A program made the position numbers and the translations under genes. Shown piece by piece: positions 6,210 to 10,584 of a stretch of 10,584 bases of DNA (positions are counted from its first letter, which is position 1; the number at the start of each line of letters is the position of its first letter). Location: the NCBI GenBank assembly GCA_958366945.1, contig CATXCY010000056.1:1-10584 (forward strand), written 5' to 3'. The notes beneath the pieces are model-generated. The model saw nothing but the letters and a program-made list of their open reading frames with translations. It did no database searches and was not told the DNA's origin. This stretch comes from Bruticola sp004554425. GTDB taxonomy: Bacteria > Vulcanimicrobiota > Xenobia > Xenobiales > Xenobiaceae.

Positions 6210-8165
6210 ATGGAAGAAAATAAAGAATGTGCGGAAATATCGCCAAGTTGGGATTTGTCGGATCTTTATGCTGGAGACAATGACCCTAAAATAGAAGCTG
6301 ATTTACATAAAGGCGCTGAGCTAGCCAAGCAATTTGTGGCTAATTGGCGAGAAATTATTGTTTCTGCCCGTTATCAAGCTGAGCAATTGGCACAAGCTAT
6401 GGCCGATTATGAGCAAATTAATATTTTACTAACTATACCATCCGCTTATGCCGGTTTGCGTTTTGCTGTGGAAAGCAAAAATGAAGCTGTCGGCGCTCTG
6501 AGTCAACATTGCAGCGAAAAAATTAGTGAAATTTTTACTGATTTGCTGTTTTTTGAATTGGAATTAGGCAAAATAAATGACGAAAATTGGGACAAGCTTA
6601 AAGATGCGCCTCCGCTTGCTCAATACCGACATTTTATTGAAGATTTGCGCCGCACGCAAAAACATTCTCTCAGCGAAACAGAAGAGAAATTGTTAGAGCA
6701 AACTGCCAATAGTGGCAGTCGTGCTTTTCGTCGTTTGTTTGGGGAACTTATCTCTAGGTTGATTTTCCAAATGGAGTTAAATGGCCAAAAGCGTGAACTT
6801 ACCCAAAGCGAATTGCTGGCTCTCTTTCACGATCCAGACAGGGCCGTGCGCCGCCGTGCAGCAGAAGTACTTTCCGATGTGCTTAAGGCTAATGCACACC
6901 CAATTCATTTTACCTACAATACTCTTTTACTTGATAAGCTCACTCAAGATAAGTTACGTGGCTACGCGCGTCCGGAAAGCAGCCGCAATTCCGCCAACGA
7001 ATTAGACGATTCTACTGTTGATATGGTCGTCGATGTTGTTAAGTCAAATTATAATATAGTCGCCGAATATTATCGTTTAAAAGCTGAACTTTTAGATTTG
7101 CCACAGCTTTATCATTATGATCGCTATGCTCCTTTAGGTGAAGTAAAAGAAAAAGTTTCCTATGCGCAGGCTAAGGAAATTGTTTTGGAAGCATTTGGAG
7201 AATTCGATCCCCAGTTTAAAGCTATGGCAGAAAAATTCTTTGCCAACAATTGGATCGATGCTAAAGTTGCTGAAGGAAAACGCGGTGGCGCTTTCTGTGC
7301 TGGCCTTGTACCTACACTTCACCCTTACGTAATGCTTAACTATACTGGCTCTTCTCGTGATGTTCAGACTATGGCTCACGAGCTTGGCCATGGCTTACAC
7401 GATTTGCTAGCTTCCAAACAAAACTACTTTGATTATCGTCCGGTTTTGCCCTTAGCTGAAACAGCTAGCACCTTTGCGGAAATGATTGTCTTTGAGAAGC
7501 TCTTCAATAATTTGCAAACAACTAAGGATAAGTTGGCTTTGTTGGCTTCTAAAATAGAGGACTCTTTTGCCACTGTCTTCCGTCAGGTGGCCATGTATAC
7601 TTTCGAGCAAAGAGCTTTTGCTGCCAGAGCTAAAGAAGGCGAACTTTCTTTGGAGCGTCTTAACGCTCTTTGGCAGCAGTCTATTGGCGAAATGTTCCAA
7701 GACTCGCTTTATTTGGGCGCCGATCATGCTATTACTTGGTTGTATGTGCCCCATTTTGTCTATACTCCGTTTTATGTTTATGCCTATGCTTTCGGAGAAT
7801 TGCTTGTTTATAGCTTATTTGCTAGATACCACCGCGAAGGTGACGCTTTTAAGCAAAAGTACATTCAATTCTTAGCTTCTGGTGGCTCTCAGAGTCCACG
7901 TCAGCTTTTGGCTAAATTAGATATTGACATTGATAGTCGCGAATTTTGGCAAGAAGGTTGCAATTTAATTGCTGCCAACGTTGAGCAAGCTAAAGCTCTG
8001 GCTCAAGAACTTAAAGGCCCGAAAAATTCTTCAGATGAAGCTTCTGATAGCTATGATGATGAAGATTCATGGGACGATAGCAAAGGTTGGGGCGATGCCG
8101 ATGATGATGGCTGGGCCGGCCAAGATGAGGATGACTTTATCGATCCCAGTGAACGCGGATTTTAA
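6210..8165 (+). CDS. pepF: M3-family oligoendopeptidase F with acidic C-terminal tail (651 aa)
   Basis: PepF-type enzymes are cytoplasmic zinc metallopeptidases that cut short peptides. The zinc site is intact: H390-E-L-G-H394 with the third ligand E417 in an L-A-E-T-A-S segment, as in family M3. The C-terminal part has the H-F-x-Y-T-P-F-Y-V-Y-A-Y-A-F-G-E segment of the F subfamily (about 515-530), whose His and Tyr residues help bind substrate. The N-terminal helical domain opens with the usual W-D-L-S-D-L-Y. PepF proteins are about 600 residues; this one has an extra tail of about 45 residues (607 to the end) with 19 Asp/Glu and three Trp. Start: ATG 6210 is preferred, with AGG at 6197-6199; a GTG at 6204 would add two residues. 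The gene ends at the shared terminator at 8215-8263. The tail's role is unknown. Confidence 0.92.
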   Translation: MEENKECAEISPSWDLSDLYAGDNDPKIEADLHKGAELAKQFVANWREIIVSARYQAEQLAQAMADYEQINILLTIPSAYAGLRFAVESKNEAVGALSQHCSEKISEIFTDLLFFELELGKINDENWDKLKDAPPLAQYRHFIEDLRRTQKHSLSETEEKLLEQTANSGSRAFRRLFGELISRLIFQMELNGQKRELTQSELLALFHDPDRAVRRRAAEVLSDVLKANAHPIHFTYNTLLLDKLTQDKLRGYARPESSRNSANELDDSTVDMVVDVVKSNYNIVAEYYRLKAELLDLPQLYHYDRYAPLGEVKEKVSYAQAKEIVLEAFGEFDPQFKAMAEKFFANNWIDAKVAEGKRGGAFCAGLVPTLHPYVMLNYTGSSRDVQTMAHELGHGLHDLLASKQNYFDYRPVLPLAETASTFAEMIVFEKLFNNLQTTKDKLALLASKIEDSFATVFRQVAMYTFEQRAFAARAKEGELSLERLNALWQQSIGEMFQDSLYLGADHAITWLYVPHFVYTPFYVYAYAFGELLVYSLFARYHREGDAFKQKYIQFLASGGSQSPRQLLAKLDIDIDSREFWQEGCNLIAANVEQAKALAQELKGPKNSSDEASDSYDDEDSWDDSKGWGDADDDGWAGQDEDDFIDPSERGF

Positions 8166-8214
8166 TTGACATACTTTCTACAGCTAAATCCAGGGGCCTC
8201 ACGGTACTCTTGGT

Positions 8215-8263
8215 AAAAAATAAGGCTCGATTCCACCATGGTGGGATCGAAGCCTTATTTTTT
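8215..8263. terminator. Two-way terminator between pepF and metG
   Basis: The left arm 8215-8237 (AAAAAATAAGGCT...) and right arm 8240-8263 (...AGCCTTATTTTTT) form a 23-24 bp stem with one bulged base and one G-U or A-C position. The centre, CCACCATGGTGG, is itself a perfect palindrome, so the top pairs must open to form a loop. A-rich and T-rich flanks give a U run in both directions. It is 50 bases after the pepF stop and 18 bases beyond the metG stop, and ends both convergent genes. Confidence 0.92.
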
Positions 8264-8280
8264 GCAAAAACTATGGCAAC

Positions 8281-9936
8281 TTAGCCGAGCTTAGCTCTTT
8301 CAGTTTCTACAATGGAAGGATCGAGCTTTTTGAAGAGAGGAGTAGCTTGACCTAACTTATGGCCGGGCTTAATTTCAAAGAGCTCCCATTTAACATCTTG
8401 GCCTTCACCGGGCAAACCTAAAATGGAATGCAATTTAGTGCAAGTGTCTGGCAAGAAAGGATGGAGCATAACTCTTAAGTTGGCAATAAGTTGAACCATA
8501 GTAGCCATAATGGCACCGGTACGCTGCTTATCAACTTTTACTTCTTTCCAAGGAGCCTGGGAATCGAAATAGCGGTTGCCTTCTCTGGCTAATTCCATAG
8601 CTTCGGCTAAAGCTTGCTTAAACTGACATTCGCTAATGAGCTGACCAACTTTGGCAAAAGTCTCTTTGGAGCGGGCGATAATTTCTTTATCTTCATCAGT
8701 AAACTCAGCTTCGGGAACTTCGCCCTGGAAATGTTTGTTGGTGAAGGAAATGCTGCGATTAACCAAATTGCCCCACCATCCGACCAATTCGTCGTTATTG
8801 CGACGCAGGAACTCGGCCCAAGAGAAGTCGCTGTCGGAAGTCTCTGGAGCAGTTGCAGTCAATACATAACGCAAGGGGTCGGGATCGTATTCTTTTAAGT
8901 AATCGTCGAGCCAAACTGCCCAATTATTAGAAGTAGAGAGCTTGCGGCCTTCCAAATTGAGGAATTCGTTAGCGGGAATATCATAAGGTAAATTTAAGTC
9001 GCCAATGCCCATAAGTACGGCTGGCCAACGGATAGAGTGGAACGGAATATTGTCTTTACCGATAAAGTAGTAAGACTTGGCTTCGGGATTCTTCCACCAA
9101 TCTTTCCATAAATCAGGCTGTCCTTGCTCTTTGGACCACTGAATGCTGGCTGACAAATAACCAATAACAGCTTCCCACCAAACGTAAATACGCTTGTGCT
9201 CATATCCGGGTACTGGTACGGGAATGCCCCACTCCATATCGCGAGTAATAGCCGAATCTTTTAAGCCTTCGTGCAAATAATTATTGGTAAAGTTGAGCAC
9301 GTTGGGGCGGAAGTGTTTATCTTTAAGCCATTCTAAAATTTGATCGTTAAAGGCTGACCATTTAAAGAAGAAATGTTCTGTTTCTTTAATGATAGGTTTG
9401 GCACCGCACAATTTGCACTTGGGCTCAATCAGCTCTTTAGCATCGAAGGTGCGACCGCAAGCGTCGCATTGATCTCCACGAGCTTTTTCGGCTCCGCAGT
9501 AAGGGCACTTACCTTCTACATAACGATCTGGTAAGAATGTTTTGTCTTCCGGGCAGTAAAGCTGTTCTTGCGTTTGCAAGTAAATATAACCTTTTTCATA
9601 AAGATCCATAAAGATCTTTTGTACTATTTCGCGATGGTTTTCAGTTCTGGTGCTAGTGAAAAGCTCCCATTGAACGTGAAGATCATCGAGACTTTTGGCT
9701 ATAACATCATGATAACGCTGAGCAATTTCAGCCGGAGTTACGCCTTCTCGGTTGGCACTAATGGTAATAGGGGTGCCGTGTTCATCGGTGCCGGAAACCA
9801 TGAGCACTTTGTCACCGCTCATACGATGATAGCGAGCGAAAATATCGGCTGGCAAGTAACAACCGGCCACGTGGCCTAAATGGAGCCCGCCATTGGCGTA
9901 CGGCCAAGCTACGCTTACTAAGATATTGGCTGACAT
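8281..9936 (-). CDS. metG: Methionyl-tRNA synthetase
   Basis: MetRS charges tRNA-Met and initiator tRNA with methionine. The class I signatures are present: the HIGH motif as H19-L-G-H22 in an A-N-G-G-L-H-L-G-H context, an S-G-T-D-E-H-G segment at 48-54, and the KMSKS loop as K332-L-S-T-S336, a variant with Thr in place of the second Lys. The inserted zinc domain (about 128-180) has three CxxC pairs (C144/C147, C157/C160, C174/C177). The helical anticodon-binding domain carries N454...P462-W463; the tryptophan in this position reads the CAU anticodon in characterised enzymes. At 551 residues it matches the catalytic and anticodon-binding core and lacks the C-terminal tRNA-binding (Trbp111-like) extension of E. 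coli MetRS. GGAGG at 9943-9947 lies 6 bases before the ATG. No T-box motif is visible upstream. The gene converges on pepF. Confidence 0.97.
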   Translation of the reverse strand: MSANILVSVAWPYANGGLHLGHVAGCYLPADIFARYHRMSGDKVLMVSGTDEHGTPITISANREGVTPAEIAQRYHDVIAKSLDDLHVQWELFTSTRTENHREIVQKIFMDLYEKGYIYLQTQEQLYCPEDKTFLPDRYVEGKCPYCGAEKARGDQCDACGRTFDAKELIEPKCKLCGAKPIIKETEHFFFKWSAFNDQILEWLKDKHFRPNVLNFTNNYLHEGLKDSAITRDMEWGIPVPVPGYEHKRIYVWWEAVIGYLSASIQWSKEQGQPDLWKDWWKNPEAKSYYFIGKDNIPFHSIRWPAVLMGIGDLNLPYDIPANEFLNLEGRKLSTSNNWAVWLDDYLKEYDPDPLRYVLTATAPETSDSDFSWAEFLRRNNDELVGWWGNLVNRSISFTNKHFQGEVPEAEFTDEDKEIIARSKETFAKVGQLISECQFKQALAEAMELAREGNRYFDSQAPWKEVKVDKQRTGAIMATMVQLIANLRVMLHPFLPDTCTKLHSILGLPGEGQDVKWELFEIKPGHKLGQATPLFKKLDPSIVETERAKLG

Positions 9937-9960
9937 AAAAAACCTCCAGTGGAGTAGGAA

Positions 9961-9988
9961 ATATTACAAAAAATTGCTCAAATTCAAA
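9961..9988 (-). promoter_or_regulatory. Candidate sigma-70-type promoter for metG
   Basis: On the minus strand TTTGAA (9983-9988) and TAATAT (9961-9966) are separated by 16 bases. Both are imperfect matches to TTGACA and TATAAT. A start point near 9954 would leave a leader of about 18 bases containing the GGAGG site, leaving no room for a leader riboswitch. This is a fit by eye in AT-rich DNA. Confidence 0.4.
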
Positions 9989-10243
9989 CTCTTAAAAAAG
10001 CGGCTGAAAAAGTTCTCCTTTGATAACTCTTTCCCTTTACAACCTTAGGCGTAGTTAAATTAACTGTTCGTAAAGCAGGTAAGCGGATAAATTTGTAAAA
10101 AAATAATAGATGTTCTTTAGCTCTCGAGCTTGGTGGATGAGGCTGTTTTCATAGTTGTGTTCAGCTATCAGTGCATCGGCGAAGTTTGAGTGTGGGCCGA
10201 TTCTTATTCGCCAAGAATGAAAAGCTCCAAATACTCTATCTGT
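9989..10243. other. Non-coding stretch between metG and the CxxC-protein gene
   Basis: No ORF with a ribosome site is found on either strand in this part of the 456-base gap. Short ORFs such as ATG 10110 to TAG 10152-10154 have no Shine-Dalgarno site. No tRNA, tmRNA, SRP RNA, T-box or other RNA family is recognised. From 10175 on it has several pairings listed separately. Before 10175 I see only AT-rich sequence and short weak dyads. Confidence 0.6.
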
Positions 10244-10262
10244 TTGGCGGTGCTTAGCTTTT
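10175..10262. other. Dense set of competing pairings with pseudoknot pattern (possible structured RNA)
   Basis: Perfect pairings seen: ATCGGC (10175-10180) with GCCGAT (10196-10201); GGCGAA (10178-10183) with TTCGCC (10207-10212); ATTCTT (10200-10205) with AAGAAT (10213-10218); CGCCAA (10209-10214) with TTGGCG (10244-10249); AAAAGCT (10220-10226) with AGCTTTT (10256-10262); CCAAA (10227-10231) with TTTGG (10243-10247). The fourth and fifth interleave as an H-type pseudoknot with 5-, 17- and 6-base connectors, and the second competes for the same TTCGCC element. Strand of transcription is unknown. It matches no RNA family I recognise, and the right end overlaps a candidate promoter, so a DNA-level role is also possible. 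Confidence 0.3.
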
Positions 10263-10271
10263 TGGTATAGT
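10244..10271 (+). promoter_or_regulatory. Candidate extended -10 promoter for the CxxC-protein gene
   Basis: TTGGCG (10244-10249; four of six to TTGACA), a 16-base spacer, then TATAGT (10266-10271; five of six to TATAAT) preceded by TGG, an extended -10 element. The expected start point is near 10278, about 115 bases before ATG 10393. A perfect TATAAT also occurs at 10307-10312, but nothing like a -35 box lies at the right distance, so it ranks second. Confidence 0.45.
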
Positions 10272-10277
10272 CGATAG

Positions 10278-10357
10278 TAAGTATCAGCGACGAAGAAACG
10301 TCATATTATAATATTTGAAAAATACTTAAAGCAGACTGTTGGTGGGGGAGGTCTGTT
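10278..10357 (+). other. Leader with two hairpins, the second showing a ribosome site in its loop
   Basis: TAAGTAT (10278-10284), beginning at the expected transcription start, pairs with ATACTTA (10322-10328) and encloses a small GACG/CGTC hairpin (10289-10292 with 10299-10302). A second hairpin pairs AGCAGAC (10330-10336) with GTCTGTT (10351-10357), 7 bp with one G-U. Its loop holds the G-rich run whose GGAGG (10347-10351) is the best Shine-Dalgarno site in the leader, partly in the stem. The 3' arm ends directly before a TTG codon at 10358. No full U run follows, so it is not called a terminator. Confidence 0.4.
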
Positions 10358-10402
10358 TTGGATATATTTTTTAAGGGTAAGCTTAGTGGGCCATGGCATT
10401 AG
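10358..10402 (+). CDS. Possible 14-codon leader ORF overlapping the CxxC-protein start
   Basis: TTG 10358 follows GGAGG (10347-10351) by 6 bases, an ideal spacing, and reads 14 codons to TAG 10400-10402. It overlaps the start of the downstream gene (ATG 10393) by 10 bases in another frame. ATG 10393 has no good Shine-Dalgarno site of its own (AAGGG is 15 bases away; GTGGG is only 2 bases away), so ribosomes ending here could restart on it. A TTG start and the short length make this uncertain; chance is possible. A frameshift joining the two frames is ruled out upstream because TAG at 10384-10386 closes the downstream frame. Confidence 0.3.
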   Translation: MDIFFKGKLSGPWH

Positions 10403-10584
10403 TTGAGTTCGTACCGGAAAAAGAAATAGTCTGTGATGGTTGTCAAAAACGTATCGCTCCCGGAGAAATAGCCTATAGAAATGATGAAATAGAGGGCAGC
10501 TTCTGGTGCAAACAGTGTTATGATGAAGTTGTTGCCGAACTTATGGCGGAAGACGAAGATGAAGCTCTCTATGATGATAGCTTA
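10393..10584 (+). CDS. Small CxxC...CxxC protein, N-terminal 64 residues (cut by window edge)
   Basis: The frame is open from ATG 10393 to the window end, 64 codons without a stop. The cysteines C14-x-x-C17 and C39-x-x-C42, 21 residues apart, form a likely zinc-binding ribbon or treble-clef site, with a W38 next to the second pair. The segment after it (about 52-64) is strongly acidic. Proteins of this kind often bind nucleic acid or protein partners, but I do not recognise this family. TAG at 10384-10386 closes the frame upstream, and only one ATG lies between, so the start is well bounded although its own ribosome site is poor. It points away from metG with its own candidate promoter. The rest of the protein lies outside the window. 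Confidence 0.7.
   Translation, partial: MALVEFVPEKEIVCDGCQKRIAPGEIAYRNDEIEGSFWCKQCYDEVVAELMAEDEDEALYDDSL

Noticed and set aside
7452..7875. Overlapping ORFs of about 100 codons on both strands inside pepF
   Set aside because: They lie over the conserved zinc-site and C-terminal segments of the peptidase and show no domain or ribosome site of their own.
8166..8171. Exact TTGACA just after the pepF stop as a -35 box
   Set aside because: No -10-like sequence lies 16-18 bases downstream, and it would fire straight into the two-way terminator.
9568..9879. 103-codon plus-strand ORF opposite metG
   Set aside because: It is antisense to the conserved N-terminal and zinc domains of MetRS, has no ribosome site and no recognisable protein features.
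10110..10154. 14-codon ORF from ATG 10110
   Set aside because: Preceded by an A/T run with no Shine-Dalgarno site, and nothing downstream is coupled to it.
9937..10392. T-box or other known riboswitch controlling metG
   Set aside because: No T-box sequence or familiar riboswitch core on the minus strand, and the likely metG promoter lies within 55 bases of the ATG.
10358..10584. Programmed -1 frameshift at the T6 run joining the leader ORF to the CxxC protein
   Set aside because: TAG at 10384-10386 closes the CxxC-protein frame between the T run and ATG 10393, so a shift there cannot produce a fusion.

Overview
The window comes from an AT-leaning bacterial chromosome and looks like ordinary core genome, with no mobile element, CRISPR array, rRNA or tRNA. 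A full three-domain DsbD, a secreted protein with six cysteines, and Shine-Dalgarno sites of the GGAGG type point to a bacterium with an oxidising extracytoplasmic compartment, probably Gram-negative. No gene fixes the lineage; the mix of well-known enzymes with unrecognised lineage-specific proteins suggests a poorly sampled phylum, but that is inference.

Layout. Left part (92-3735, all minus strand): a secreted protein of unknown function, an Ala/Glu-rich coiled-coil protein of unknown function ending at a strong terminator, and a TPR protein. A 354-base gap between the first two holds a perfect 10-bp dyad, a possible 26-codon ORF on the plus strand and the two-way terminator. Middle part (3836-8165, plus strand): dsbD, a PaaI-type hotdog thioesterase 24 bases after it, and an M3-family oligoendopeptidase F with an unusual acidic, Trp-containing C-terminal tail. 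The peptidase and the opposing methionyl-tRNA synthetase gene (metG, 8281-9936, minus strand) share a near-perfect two-way terminator. Right part (9937-10584): a 456-base non-coding stretch rich in mutually exclusive pairings, then a candidate extended -10 promoter, a leader with hairpins, a possible 14-codon upstream ORF, and the first 64 codons of a small four-cysteine (CxxC...CxxC) protein cut by the window edge.

How the genes work together. DsbD carries cytoplasmic electrons outward to keep periplasmic thiols reduced; the exported protein at 92-1198 has an even number of cysteines and could be exposed to such thiol chemistry, but no direct link is shown. Thioesterase, oligopeptidase and MetRS are housekeeping functions with no obvious shared pathway.

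I did not find a clear novel multi-gene system. The most interesting signals are small: two genes whose Shine-Dalgarno site lies in a hairpin loop with the 3' stem ending at the start codon, the pseudoknot-like pairing set at 10175-10262, the overlapping leader ORF before the CxxC protein, the acidic tail on PepF, and two unrecognised proteins on the left.
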